Below are positions 30,293 through 43,698 of a stretch of DNA of 64,000 bases, piece after piece. Positions within the stretch are counted from its first letter, which is position 1, and each line of letters opens with the position of its first letter. The notes under the pieces were generated by a model. That model searched no databases, was not told the DNA's origin, and saw nothing but the letters and a program-made list of their open reading frames with translations. This DNA comes from Amorphochlora amoebiformis (lineage: Eukaryota > Cercozoa > Chlorarachniophyceae). The position numbers and the translations under genes are program-made. The stretch is from the NCBI GenBank assembly GCA_054601695.1, contig BAAHQB010000049.1:62001-126000 (forward strand), in the 5' to 3' direction.

Positions 30293-30541
30293 TATATATA
30301 TGTATGTGTGTGTGTATATATAACTGTGTGTATATGTATGTGTTCATATGTGTATATATATGAGTATATATGTATGTATGTATATATATAGATGTGTGTA
30401 TATATGTGTGTATATAATATATGTGCATATATATATATATATATGTATATGTGTTTACTTATATATATATATATATATATATATTTGTTTACTTATATAT
30501 ATATATACATATATGTGTGTATATATGTGTAAATGTATATG

Positions 30542-30572
<31 letters not shown>

Positions 30573-30583
30573 ATGCTTATAGA

Positions 30584-30629
<46 letters not shown>

Positions 30630-30681
30630 TGTATATATATATATATATGTATTACACATATATATACACATACATACACAC

Positions 30682-30718
<37 letters not shown>

Positions 30719-30787
30719 TATCATATTGTATCACTTCACCAGACATCGTAAGTTTACTTCTCGTATATATTATATTATATATATATT

Positions 30788-30818
<31 letters not shown>

Positions 30819-30943
30819 GTGTGTGTATATAGAAATATACATATGTACGAATATGTATATATGTATACGTATGCATGCGTAGATGTATATATGTATGTGT
30901 GTATGTGTGTGTATATATGCATATATAGATGTGTGTATTTGTG

Positions 30944-31007
<64 letters not shown>

Positions 31008-31880
31008 TCTACTACGCCAAGAATAGGTAAAATATATTCACATATTCATATTATACACACACACACACATATATATATATATGTATATATACATATACAC
31101 ATATTGATACCAAGAGAATGGACTTCATCTTGTTGATAGGAATGTCGGCGTGGTACCACGGAGCCAGAGACGCCAGCAGCTTCTAATTAATATGTCGGAC
31201 TCTATTCAATACTAATTAATATGTCGGACTATATTCAATACTAATTAATATGTCGGACTCTATTCAATACTAATTAATATGTCGGACTCTATTCAATACT
31301 AATTAATATGTCGGATCTACTCAATACTAATTAATATGTCGGACTCTATTCAATATATATATTATGTATATATGTACATATCTATACATATATATATATA
31401 TATATATTATATGTCTAAAAAAGTTATATATATATAATATATATATTTATATATATATGTATATATAAATGCTTATGGATCTAAATATATATGTGTAAAT
31501 ACATACATATATTATATATATATATATATATATATTCACATATATCTAAATGAATTTGAATATATATATATATATATATATATATTTATTTTTTTTTTTA
31601 TTTTTATTATTATTATATATATATATATATATTATATATGTGTGTGTACATACATACATATATATATATATATATGTACAATATACATATATATATATAT
31701 ATATAATATATGTATATATATATATATGTGTGTGTATATCTACGTGTAATGATATGTAATTACCCCGCTACGGGTTTTGTTCTCTTCAAATAGTGTCTCC
31801 TTAACCTACGAATAATTAAATAATTAAATAATATAATATATATATATATATACACATATTTGCAATTTAAATGCATGTAT

Positions 31881-31916
<36 letters not shown>

Positions 31917-31970
31917 TTAAATAATTAAATACTTAAATAATATATATTTGCAATTTATGTGCATGTGTAC

Positions 31971-32022
<52 letters not shown>

Positions 32023-32120
32023 TCTTCAAATAGTGTCTTCTTAACCTACAAACAAATAATTAAATAATTAAATAATATGTGTGTTTGCAATTTAAATGAA
32101 TGTATACGTATGTGTGTGTG

Positions 32121-32171
<51 letters not shown>

Positions 32172-32337
32172 ATGTATATATAAATACACACACATATATA
32201 TACATAAATGTGTGTGTATATATATATATATAGATATGTACATATATGTGTATATGTATATGTATATATATATATATATGTATGTATATATATATATACA
32301 CCGGTTAAATAGTATTAGTTGGTCCAGTCTATGTTTC

Positions 32338-32402
<65 letters not shown>

Positions 32403-32472
32403 TATAGTTATATGGATATGCTTATGATATTATAAGGTTACGCAGTCGAGAGCTGATTTCCAGCCGTTTTTC

Positions 32473-32558
<86 letters not shown>

Positions 32559-32638
32559 TGTACGTATACATAGTTATTTAGATATGTTTATGATACTATA
32601 AGGTTACGCAGTCGAGGGCTGCTTTCCAGCCGTTTTTC

Positions 32639-32694
<56 letters not shown>

Positions 32695-32782
32695 GATATA
32701 GATGTACGCATATATAGTTATTTAGATATGTTTATGATACTATAAGGTTACGCAGTCGAGGGCTGCTTTCCAGCCGTTTTTC

Positions 32783-32838
<56 letters not shown>

Positions 32839-33066
32839 TGTACGTATATATAGTTATTTAGATATGCTTATGATATTATAAGGTTACGCAGTCGAGAGCT
32901 GCTTTCCAGCCGTTTTTCCTCTCATGACCGAAACGGCAAACGAAACGCTTGAACGCCAACAAATCAACCCTATATGCATATATTGCTAATGTTAAATATA
33001 TATATATATATGTTGTGAATAATGAAAATATATGAGAATATTATGTTAATATGTAAATATGTATGT

Positions 33067-33113
<47 letters not shown>

Positions 33114-33119
33114 ATATAT

Positions 33120-33198
<79 letters not shown>

Positions 33199-33594
33199 CT
33201 ATATAGCTGTAAAAGTATGTACACAATTAATAAATTTGCATCAAATACACACATGTACATTTCTTTCTATTTACGTAAATGCACCTTTTTTGGAACAGCA
33301 TGCATATTTCGCATCTACATACATGCGCACCTCGCTCAACTTGGTTCTATTGTACGTATGAATAAAGACAATACATGTGTATTTCGCAAGTATATACATG
33401 TGTATATACCTTCTTTCGAATTTGGTTCTATCGTACTTTGCCCTCTTTTTGACAGATATGACGAAATGGGACACGATACGCACAAACTTGGGCACAGAGT
33501 CCTTATGCACAATCAAAATACCCTCACAATCGCTCAAAATCGCCCAATTATATCACAAATGTCATGCAATACGCATGTACTTAAGAATATTATG

Positions 33595-33646
<52 letters not shown>

Positions 33647-33722
33647 ACACCAAATACCCCCAAAATCGGTCACTCATTTGTGCAATCAGCACGTACGTTG
33701 GAATATTGTTTATATTATATAT

Positions 33723-33774
<52 letters not shown>

Positions 33775-33832
33775 CATATATATATATATATATATTCATA
33801 AGATATATGTGTATGTGTGTATATTTATACGC

Positions 33833-33869
<37 letters not shown>

Positions 33870-34037
33870 ACATTTATATACATACATATATATATATATA
33901 TATATGTATTATATACATATATATATATATGTGATAAGATATATCTACTTATTTAGCATTTTGAATATGCATAATAAATATATATATATATATATATATT
34001 ATTACATGTATTCCACCCAAACTAACCTTAAACTTAT

Positions 34038-34072
<35 letters not shown>

Positions 34073-34326
34073 CATATATATCCTTTGAGGGAGGTTTTGA
34101 CACTAACCCAAGCTAAAGCTATCGTAATCTCATACAACCTATGTACGTAAATGCCATACAACACATACATATAAAAATATATTGACATAAACCCAAGCTA
34201 AACCTATCGTAATCTCATACAACCTATGTACGTAAATGCCATACAATACGTATATATAAAAATATATAAGTATATATTATATATGTATATATATGTGTAT
34301 ATGGACTCATATATACACATATATAC

Positions 34327-34381
<55 letters not shown>

Positions 34382-34530
34382 TACCTTAAATTCCATTTTG
34401 AGGGCCTCGTAGAAGGTTCGCTCTGACACATCCGTCTACCATACATTACATATTATATATATATATATATATATGACACATCCGTCCACCATACAACTTA
34501 AATATATGCTTTTTATATACTGTATATTAC

Positions 34531-34579
<49 letters not shown>

Positions 34580-34633
34580 CACATCCGTCTATCATACAAC
34601 TTAAATATATGCTTTTTATATAACGTATATTAC

Positions 34634-34696
<63 letters not shown>

Positions 34697-34768
34697 TTAT
34701 TTATATGACACATCCGTCTACCATACAACTTAAATATATGCCTTTTTTATACAATGTATATTACATAT

Positions 34769-34825
<57 letters not shown>

Positions 34826-34883
34826 TTATTTATGACTTTGTAATATATATCATACAAATACAGCTCTGATACATCCGTCTACC

Positions 34884-34950
<67 letters not shown>

Positions 34951-35014
34951 CTTTGCAATATATATCATACAAATAAAGCTCCGATACATCCGTCTACCAT
35001 ATAAATAAATATAC

Positions 35015-35047
<33 letters not shown>

Positions 35048-35122
35048 TATATTAAACGTTGTAGCGTACAAACATAATTCTGAACATAGCTCTGACACAT
35101 CCGTCTATCATACAAATGAGAC

Positions 35123-35194
<72 letters not shown>

Positions 35195-35261
35195 ATATAG
35201 CGTACAAATATAATTCTGATACATATCTGATATATGTATATATACATATGATATAATATAT

Positions 35262-35329
<68 letters not shown>

Positions 35330-35468
35330 TATGTGTATAAATATATATACATACATATATATATATATATAATATATATTAATATATATGTGTATGTATA
35401 TACATGTATAATATGTGTATACATATATATATATATATGTGTGTTTGGGTGCCTGTGTCTTGTATAGT

Positions 35469-35512
<44 letters not shown>

Positions 35513-35578
35513 TTTTACGTATTATATAACATATACACATGTATATACATATATTTTTATATATATATACATATATAC

Positions 35579-35618
<40 letters not shown>

Positions 35619-35629
35619 TTGTATATATA

Positions 35630-35703
<74 letters not shown>

Positions 35704-35753
35704 AGTATGTATGACATTTACATATAAAACCACAGTAGCATAGGTCTGACACA

Positions 35754-35803
<50 letters not shown>

Positions 35804-35852
35804 ATGTATGACATTTACATATAAAAACACAGTAGCATAGGTCTGACACATT

Positions 35853-35884
<32 letters not shown>

Positions 35885-35933
35885 ATGTATGACATTTACA
35901 TATAAAACCACAGTAGCATAGGTCTGACACATT

Positions 35934-35973
<40 letters not shown>

Positions 35974-36059
35974 GTATGTATGACATTTACATACAAAACC
36001 ACAGTAGCATAGGTCTGACATATTCATCTACCATAGATGTCAACTAAGGTATACGGTAC

Positions 36060-36119
<60 letters not shown>

Positions 36120-36142
36120 TATATATAGTATAAATGTATACA

Positions 36143-36194
<52 letters not shown>

Positions 36195-36207
36195 CACATA
36201 TATATAC

Positions 36208-36239
<32 letters not shown>

Positions 36240-36326
36240 ATAAACACCTTGTTTTGAAAGTATTTCAACCAAAATAAGCGCGCGCTAGCATCAGGGATGT
36301 CCTCCACCTTCAACGCCTACCAATGT

Positions 36327-36363
<37 letters not shown>

Positions 36364-36383
36364 GATATATATATATATGTTTA

Positions 36384-36419
<36 letters not shown>

Positions 36420-36512
36420 CATAGCATTTCCTCCATATATGTTTTATATATATATATATATATATTATTTATATTTATACATATATATTTATATATAAAA
36501 ATATATATATAA

Positions 36513-36592
<80 letters not shown>

Positions 36593-36670
36593 TGTTTGTT
36601 ATGTGTTCGTACCATTGTACAACATAAGCTACATATATACACTATATAAATAATATAAATATATATATGC

Positions 36671-36732
<62 letters not shown>

Positions 36733-36911
36733 CATATAATACATATACATATGTATATTCATATTTATGATATATATATATATATACACATATATATATG
36801 CAAAATTTGTGTTTACTTTTAGTTTATCCTGTTGGGCAGTTGAAGGCCTTACAGGCGTGGATACAGACCGAGACCGGCCTCCTGAACCCAGAGAGCTAGA
36901 ACAAACATACC

Positions 36912-36959
<48 letters not shown>

Positions 36960-37014
36960 GTGGATACAGACCGAGACCGGCCTTCTGAACCCAGAGATCT
37001 AGAACAAACATACC

Positions 37015-37058
<44 letters not shown>

Positions 37059-37113
37059 GTGGATACAGATCGAGACCGGCCTCCTGAACCCAGAGAGCTA
37101 GAACAAACATACC

Positions 37114-37207
<94 letters not shown>

Positions 37208-37214
37208 TTACATA

Positions 37215-37245
<31 letters not shown>

Positions 37246-37357
37246 TGTATATATTTATATATAATATATATATATATATATATATTATTATTACTATTAT
37301 TCTACTTCTTACTTCTCAATTCAATAGATATTGAATGTTATGTATATTTATACACAC

Positions 37358-37448
<91 letters not shown>

Positions 37449-37547
37449 TAATATTTCTGTTTATATGTATGTAAATATGTATGCGTTTGTGCGTGTATAT
37501 ACATACATACAATATATATAGATATAAAGATATACATGATATATATG

Positions 37548-37580
<33 letters not shown>

Positions 37581-37644
37581 TATATATATATATATATATG
37601 TATATATATACGTATATTTACATATATGTATGTTATATTATATC

Positions 37645-37677
<33 letters not shown>

Positions 37678-37697
37678 ATATATATATATGTACACAC

Positions 37698-37728
<31 letters not shown>

Positions 37729-37847
37729 ATATATATATCGCACCTGGGGCTCTTACGGTCTTCCACTAAGTCCTCCCTAAATTTTAATCAAATTCAAATT
37801 TAAATTCAAACACTAATACTATTGTATTATGCTCTTAGACAATATAC

Positions 37848-37946
<99 letters not shown>

Positions 37947-37952
37947 GTTATA

Positions 37953-37983
<31 letters not shown>

Positions 37984-38718
37984 TATAATGTATAAATATA
38001 TATATATATATATATATAAATATATAGATGTCCGTGCTTGTGTATATTTACATTTCTTCATCTACCATAACTTTATAATATAATCTATTTGCTTAAATTG
38101 TTAAAGAGATGGTTTTTGACAATCTTTTCCCGAACTGTAACATGTTACATAAAATCAAATTAGTAGTTGTTTGGTGTACAACCATAATATACTATTGAAA
38201 CACCCATTAATACTAAGGGTTTCGTAAATTACACCTTAACATATACATACTCCTACGGACGCCAAAAAAACACTCTCCCCAGACCCAAACTTCGCCTCAA
38301 GATGCCACAAAACTCCAAGGTTATACTTTTAGCATATTAATTTTAATTAATCTCACTCTGGTTCCTCGTAGGGTACCCCTTCCACGTCTTCTTCCCCCGC
38401 CTTTGTGTCCTGTGTTGAAGACATGCCGTGCTTGAGAAAATCGGACGCCCTGCGAAAAAATCTGAAATCTGATGGATGGAATCTGGAGGTTTCACCTAGA
38501 ATTTATATACACGTAAAAATATTAGATATCAGATATCAGATATGCAATATATATGCAGCTAGAGAAGGCGATTTTACCAAAGTTCCGCAGCTAGAAATAG
38601 TTAATATCCGATTATTTAATATTTAATATTAAAATATCGTGACTATGTTCACCGTGGTCGCAAGGCCTTCACGGAAGCCAGGGTCAAAGACGTCAAACCC
38701 GATGACGACCCGCAATCT
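27644..38718 (-). CDS. SH2 signalling protein with Cbl-like EF-hand segment
   Basis: Core exons in phase on the minus strand: 36895-36853, 36316-36248, 36043-35991, 35104-35074, 34435-34385, 34112-34074, 33522-33410, 32969-32888, 31805-31764, 31182-31111, 29715-29668, 28964-28932, 28820-28783, 28535-28475, 28236-28177 and a last exon 27685-27644. The core encodes 279 codons. '[20 protein letters not shown]' resembles the EF-hand-like segment before the SH2 of Cbl proteins. 'APWYHADI', then '[13 protein letters not shown]' (the FLVR motif with its phosphotyrosine-binding Arg), 'KIVKLRP', '[12 protein letters not shown]' and 'SLKVALKAM' follow SH2 order. SH2 domains bind phosphotyrosine. Upstream exons 37776-37757, 38295-38257, 38449-38357 and 38718-38653 keep phase but are less sure. 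The start codon is not resolved. No RING is seen. Confidence 0.65.
28640..28695 (-). repeat. Broken copy of SH2 exon 28535-28475 acceptor end
   Basis: A copy of the acceptor and first 26 bp or so of the exon (GCAAAGAATATGGGTTTGGG) lies upstream of the real exon and ends in TA sequence. It reads [11 protein letters not shown], then loses homology. Confidence 0.7.
29515..29590. repeat. 14-bp tandem repeat (catattagatatcc)n
   Basis: Five copies of 'catattagatatcca' in tandem within an SH2-gene intron. Confidence 0.75.
29720..29840. repeat. 12-bp repeat (cgttacacaagc)n
   Basis: About eight copies of 'cgttacacaagc' start immediately 5' (minus sense) of the FLVR exon 29715-29668 and form its upstream intron edge. 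Confidence 0.85.
29870..30165. repeat. (GA)n-rich purine tract
   Basis: Nearly 300 bp of GAGAGAGA/AAGCGAGA on the plus strand. Glu/Arg or Leu/Ser frames here are repeat translations. Intronic to the SH2 gene. Confidence 0.92.
31185..31355. repeat. ~29-bp minisatellite (taattaatatgtcggac)
   Basis: Six copies of 'aattaatatgtcggactcta' plus 'ttcaatact', starting right at the acceptor of SH2-gene exon 31182-31111. Confidence 0.9.
32015..32060 (-). repeat. Broken copy of exon 31805-31764 acceptor end
   Basis: 'cttcaaatagtgtcttctta' plus 'acctac' copies the acceptor and first 20 or so bases of the exon, upstream of it in gene sense. An AATTAAATAATT tract follows both copies. Confidence 0.65.
32425..32800 (-). 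repeat. Three broken copies of exon 32969-32888 donor end
   Basis: Segments near 32429-32486, 32586-32645 and 32732-32791 each repeat the 3' part of the exon, its GTAACC donor and the following 'ttataatatcataaacatat' (gene sense). They are separated by TA arrays and lie downstream of the real exon. Only the copy at 32888-32969 carries the complete exon. Confidence 0.85.
33290..33345 (-). repeat. Broken copy of exon 33522-33410 donor end
   Basis: In gene sense, 'TACAATAGAACCAAGTTGAG' with a GTGCGC donor-like end copies the exon's TACGATAGAACCAAATTCG end, downstream of it. Confidence 0.55.
34180..34250 (-). repeat. Broken copy of exon 34112-34074 acceptor region
   Basis: 'aacccaagctaaacctatcg' plus 'taatctcatacaacctatgt' duplicates the acceptor side of the exon, upstream of it in gene sense. 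Confidence 0.65.
34465..35010 (-). repeat. Five broken copies of exon 34435-34385 acceptor end
   Basis: The segment 'gacacatccgtctaccatac' plus 'aacttaaatatatgc' recurs near 34475, 34577, 34708, 34870 and 34982, each bounded by TA arrays. All lie upstream (gene sense) of the true exon and stop after its first few codons. The related copy at 35074-35104 ends in its own donor and keeps phase, so it may have become an exon. Confidence 0.8.
35705..35935 (-). repeat. Three broken copies of exon 36043-35991 donor end
   Basis: 'gtatgtatgacatttacata' plus 'taaaaccacagtagcatagg' plus 'tctgacacatt' recurs near 35706-35755, 35802-35852 and 35884-35932, downstream of the real exon in gene sense, with TA arrays between. 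Confidence 0.85.
36955..37115 (-). repeat. Two broken copies of exon 36895-36853 acceptor end
   Basis: Near 36960-37015 and 37060-37115, 'gatacagaccgagaccggcc' plus 'ttctgaacccagagatctag' copies most of the exon and its acceptor. The donor side is replaced by TA sequence. Upstream in gene sense. Confidence 0.85.
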
Positions 38719-38879
38719 CTACCGCTTGGGGCTCGACCGCAACGGCACGTCCTAAAACATTCACGGATTGCATTTTCCCACCCGTTGCGTAGAATTTTGG
38801 CCCGTAACACGTCATACCACACATCAGGCGATGTGCGACGAAACAAGCTGAAAACGGAGGTGAAAATCACGTTGTGCAT
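38649..38879. other. GC-rich segment open on both strands
   Basis: A 76-codon minus-strand frame starts ATG at 38879 (MHNVIFTSVFSLF). A plus-strand frame of similar length is also open ([18 protein letters not shown]). A second minus-strand frame, 38718-38653 ('[15 protein letters not shown]'), joins in phase to downstream SH2-gene exons. Which is used cannot be settled from sequence alone. The segment lies between the divergent SH2 and zf-PARP genes. Confidence 0.4.
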
Positions 38880-38978
38880 TTTCGGATTGTGTATGTGCTA
38901 GGGAATTGTGTATGTGCTAGGGAACTCGAACGAGTGCGTAGGTTGTAATGGTATGTTTAGGGCCTTTTCGACGCCGAT

Positions 38979-40645
38979 ATGGGCAAGACTCATTATTGGA
39001 ACGACTCGGAGCACAAATCCAAGGCTTTTGCGTTTCATACGGGTGAATTACAGATATAGTATGTACACGTGTAACAGATTACTGGATATAAAATGATCAA
39101 TATCATGTGTATTATTTATGCTGCATATATCCATACATTTAAATTATACATGTACAATATGTCTTACATCTTTACATAGATATTCGTATATATATTTATG
39201 TTTAAAGGACTTCTATCGATAAAACTATATGCATAGTTACAGATGCACAATACAGATGCAATTAATAACTCCATATGCAGTTAAAACACAACACAAGAAT
39301 TAAGTATTTGCATGCACTGGCAAAACGTACAATTAAATGGAACCTTTCGTTCATAACAATACCAAACGATATTACGAATGAAACAATACTTTATTTCTCA
39401 GGTGCCAAAGCCCTCTCCTGTGACACGTGCGGACAGGAAATAAAGAATAACATGTTGTATAGCATCGGGAAGCGCTTTCTGTCTATGTCGGACTTTGATC
39501 TTGGGGTGTAAGACTTATATACAATATTAAAAATTTAATATAATAATATACACATATAAACACATGTAATGTGCAAATATTATACCTATATCTATGTTCG
39601 TATGTATATATATTATATAATAATATACACATATAAACACATGTAATGTTCAAATATTATACCTATATCTATGTTCGTATGTATATATATTATATAATGG
39701 GTATTCTAAAGTTTATACATGCATATACATATAATAATAGGTGAGCGGAAGCGACATCGCCCACGTGAAGTGTGTTCCAGATCTGAAATCCAAACCGCTG
39801 ACATCGTTGTTAAAAGGCATTGACGTCACCGCTCTCAAGGGCTACAAGGACCTACCAACTAAGGATAAGCAAAAGTATGGACGCATGTATACATTCAAAC
39901 ATATATGTGATATTCATGTAAGTGTATAACAGCATATGTACATATTAGATATGTGCATATTAGATATGTCCGTGCATCTGGCGTGACGGTTAAGAATGCT
40001 TCGGACCTTGAAGCGAAGGTAACCCTAATCCTCTAGCCCTTTAATCCAACCTTAGCATAAACATCACATACCCATATGTACATAGCTTACCCTAATCTGG
40101 CCCTAACCTTTACCTAACCGTACCCCGAAGTAACGACCCCAAGCCTTTCTTAGTTTTAACGCTTTTTCGACCCCATGCCTTTCTTAAGTTTAACCCTATT
40201 TCGCAGGCTCTTCCTCTCGAAAACTGGGTTGTTGTGGTACGTAAAAGCAAATTATACAAAATTCTCCATTATGCAATAGAATGATACACTAAATGTAGAT
40301 ATGTGTGTATTACATATATATATTACATATATATATATATAGATATATATAATATATATATATATATATAGTTTGTAACGAGTTACATTGACGAGCATAC
40401 TACAAAACACTTCTACACCAGAAGAGGCTGCAAGAACAATTTAAATCCATGTATGTATATATGATATGTATTTACATCAAGATACATCTACTATATATTG
40501 TGGTTAGGTGACCGGCTTGTTTGACTCTCCTGATATTCTCTCTCTCCTCACCCAAAATGGAGCAAGGGTTGCGTAATAATACCGATTTTGCATATATATA
40601 TACATGTATACATACGTGTCAATTTATATATATGTATATATATAT

Positions 40646-40678
<33 letters not shown>

Positions 40679-40825
40679 ATTATATAAATATATATGTATA
40701 TGTATACTGTCATAACCTAATACATATGGGGCTACATAGTGTGTATATAGTAAATATATATGCATATATAGATATGCCCTTACATAAATGAGATATATAT
40801 GTGTACATACATGTACAAGGTGTGT

Positions 40826-40876
<51 letters not shown>

Positions 40877-40956
40877 ACGTGTTGTGAAAAACAGCTTAAC
40901 ATTGATCGTACATCTAGTATGTAAACATATTCATGTATACGTATATATACATATAT

Positions 40957-41008
<52 letters not shown>

Positions 41009-41080
41009 AGGTTGTGGCAAGCGTAACGGGGGCCGTGAGTCATTGCATTTGCGGAAAGTCATATTATACTATATACCATG

Positions 41081-41128
<48 letters not shown>

Positions 41129-41691
41129 TGTATGTATGGATAGATGTATCAATATGTATCAATACATAATTTTATATATAAATAATATATAATTATATAT
41201 ATATATATATATATATATCACACATGTATATATATATATATGTTATGAATATGTACCCATCTAAGTGTATATTTTTACACAGCTAGTGCGTAAAATTTTA
41301 TACCTACATGTATCTATCAATCTTAATTCTATTATCTTATGTTTTAGTAGATATTTCTTTACGAATGAATATTTATATGATATATATGTGCGAAACATAT
41401 TTGGTACATGTAATATTTCTTTCATAGTACATTTATATATACATGTGTATACTGTGTATGTGTGTGTGTGTATAAATAAATAAGTATATAGGTATTTTTA
41501 TAGATATTTACATATAAATACAATCTAAAAATTTATATTTATGTGTAAATACGTAATATCAGACCGGGACCCGCAGAATTTGGCGGGAAAACCGGTCCAG
41601 GAAGCAAGAAATACAAGCAATGCAAGAAAAAAAGGCGGCCGATTTTATCTGAGGAGGATCTTCTTGGCCTAATTAATAGGTCTGAATATAA

Positions 41692-41723
<32 letters not shown>

Positions 41724-41750
41724 GTATGTATGTATGTGTACATTTATATA

Positions 41751-41792
<42 letters not shown>

Positions 41793-41793
41793 C

Positions 41794-41831
<38 letters not shown>

Positions 41832-42262
41832 GGTGCGTGTGTGTGTATATTGTATATTCATGTAGTATGTATACATAGTTATATATATATATAATATATA
41901 TATATAGTATGTGTATATATATACTATACAACATTTGGGCAAGATGATAATGCAAATACATACATATACATATATATACAACTCTTTCTATCTATGCGCA
42001 CATCTATTATAAATCTATCACACGAAGACGCTCATAACCAGGACCCTAAGCATGAAAGACATCCTCGATGCCCAGCTCCGCGAGAAAGAAGAGAAGAAAA
42101 GACAAGCAGCCGAAAAGAAAAAGCAAAAAGAAGCAGCAGCCGAAAAGAAAAAGGGGAAGGAAAAAGGCGGACCTGGGGCGAAACGCAAATCCTCATCCAA
42201 TGCAAACGTACCGTCATAACATATGTATCACTCATGATGTGTTTTGTATTTGAACATACATG

Positions 42263-42313
<51 letters not shown>

Positions 42314-42492
42314 TATGTCAGAGGTTCAAGATATATATCTCCACAGAGTACATGTAGTGTGGAGTGATGAGTATTTATGTATACACACACACATAAATAA
42401 TTGAATGATTTTTATGTAAAACTTTATATAAATTCAAACTCTTCTAGGTTGCTACAAGGAGGAGCAAGAGGGTCCGAAAGGGTAAGCCTTAA
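38979..42492 (+). CDS. zf-PARP and BRCT domain nuclear protein
   Basis: Ten exons in one frame: 38979-39042 (ATG), 39402-39505, 39741-39874, 39964-40018, 40207-40236, 40508-40567, 41011-41057, 41563-41679, 42042-42207 and 42448-42492 (TAA). They total 822 bp, 273 residues. A PARP-type zinc finger comes first: CDTCGQEI (Cys-x2-Cys), then HVKC (His-x2-Cys) and '[14 protein letters not shown]'. A BRCT domain follows: '[17 protein letters not shown]', '[20 protein letters not shown]', '[18 protein letters not shown]' and 'EDLLGLI'. The tail is Lys/Glu-rich and ends KRVRKGKP. zf-PARP binds DNA breaks and BRCT binds partners, so a nuclear DNA-repair role is likely. The order resembles the N-terminal half of PARP1, but no WGR or catalytic domain is present. 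The donor at 40568 (gttgcg) is weak. TTTAG before 38962 would allow an upstream exon. AAAGG|gtaagc near the stop could be a donor. Confidence 0.85.
39540..39700. repeat. Two copies of a ~75-bp intronic segment
   Basis: 'tataataatatacacatata' plus 'aacacatgtaatgtgcaaat' plus 'attatacctatatctatgtt' occurs twice in tandem in an intron of the zf-PARP gene. Confidence 0.75.
40021..40200. repeat. Degenerate CCCTAA-like sequence in an intron
   Basis: Directly after the donor at 40018 the intron reads CCCTAATCC, CCTTTAATCC, ACCCTAATC and CCCTAACC. This is a degenerate telomere-like tract inside the zf-PARP gene. Confidence 0.55.
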
Positions 42493-42499
42493 GTGTAGA

Positions 42500-43140
42500 G
42501 CTAGAAAGCTACACACTGGTAACAAAGCTTAACTTAGTAACAAACAACTGTTGACTCGCCAGCGCAAATTATCTACATATTATCTGATAATCAATGATCA
42601 CAGCTCATCTAGCTAGTCCAGACTCCAGAGCCCACACTCCAATTGCATATATATATATATATATACCTAGATACGTACATGTAATTTAGATAAATAGATC
42701 ATAGTACCTAGGTATCATCATGCCGTAAGACTAGTAAGAGCCAAGGAAACCTGGAACGAGTCGAAGATTTATCACGACCAGATCTAGAGTTACTAATAAT
42801 CTCTAGAATCTGGTGACTGACTTTGGATCTTGGTTACTCCAGTTTGAAGATGGAGTTTACGTAAAAATAGTTAATAAACTACCAGAGTCCAGCTTATACG
42901 TAAGGCATGAGCTCCGTTTATAGATTAAATTGCAGCCTAGAGACCAGAAAGACAGTCGGAATATGTGTTTCTAGATGTGCCTAGAGGTCTCCTCCAAAAT
43001 GTTCCGAGCGAAACATGGCTAGAAATATTAAGGACAACGGGATATCACGGTTTCCTGAACCTGAAACATTCAAGTGCAAGCATTAAGTAAATATAAGGAA
43101 TCCACATGAGATAATTATAATTTCAAATATTCTTAGACAT
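42500..43140. other. CTAG-rich flank after the zf-PARP gene
   Basis: About 640 bp of complex sequence, again rich in CTAG and TAGATC words, just beyond the predicted stop at 42492. It resembles 690-1900 and 25890-27450 in style. No exon is supported, though a TTCAG acceptor near 43175 is followed by short open frames on the minus strand. Confidence 0.45.
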
Positions 43141-43511
43141 ACAGCCTCGCATGGTATACTGCATTCAACCTGAACACACACATGCACACATATACATACA
43201 AATATACATATAATATATATTATATTATATATATTATATATATATGTGGATATAAATAAATAAATATATATTTATATATATATATATATATATACATATG
43301 TGTATATGTGTGTGTGTATGTGTATACAGAGTATGTGTATAATACATGTACATTTTGTTACATGTATATATATATATATATAGAATATATATATGTATAC
43401 GTATGTTGTGTATGTACATATACAAACTAAAGCTATAATAATATTTTTAAATTATGAATGCCAAAAACACATATATGTTCCATAAACGTATAATTATATA
43501 TTTGTAATATA

Positions 43512-43549
<38 letters not shown>

Positions 43550-43698
43550 GTACATATATATACGCGAATACATATCCTGTATGTATATATATATATATAT
43601 ACATGTATACGTATGCATATATACAATTGTATGTATATTTGTAAACATGTACGCGTGTTTGTGGAAGGACAGGTATGAATAAATACATATAAAACAAC

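Noticed and set aside
32302-32336. Possible SH2-gene exon [11 protein letters not shown]
   Set aside because: It breaks phase with exon 31805-31764, while exon 32969-32888 joins that exon directly in phase 0.
40373-40450. Open segment between BRCT exons ([18 protein letters not shown])
   Set aside because: No donor keeps phase with the next exon. Exons 40207-40236 and 40508-40567 join directly to complete the BRCT core.
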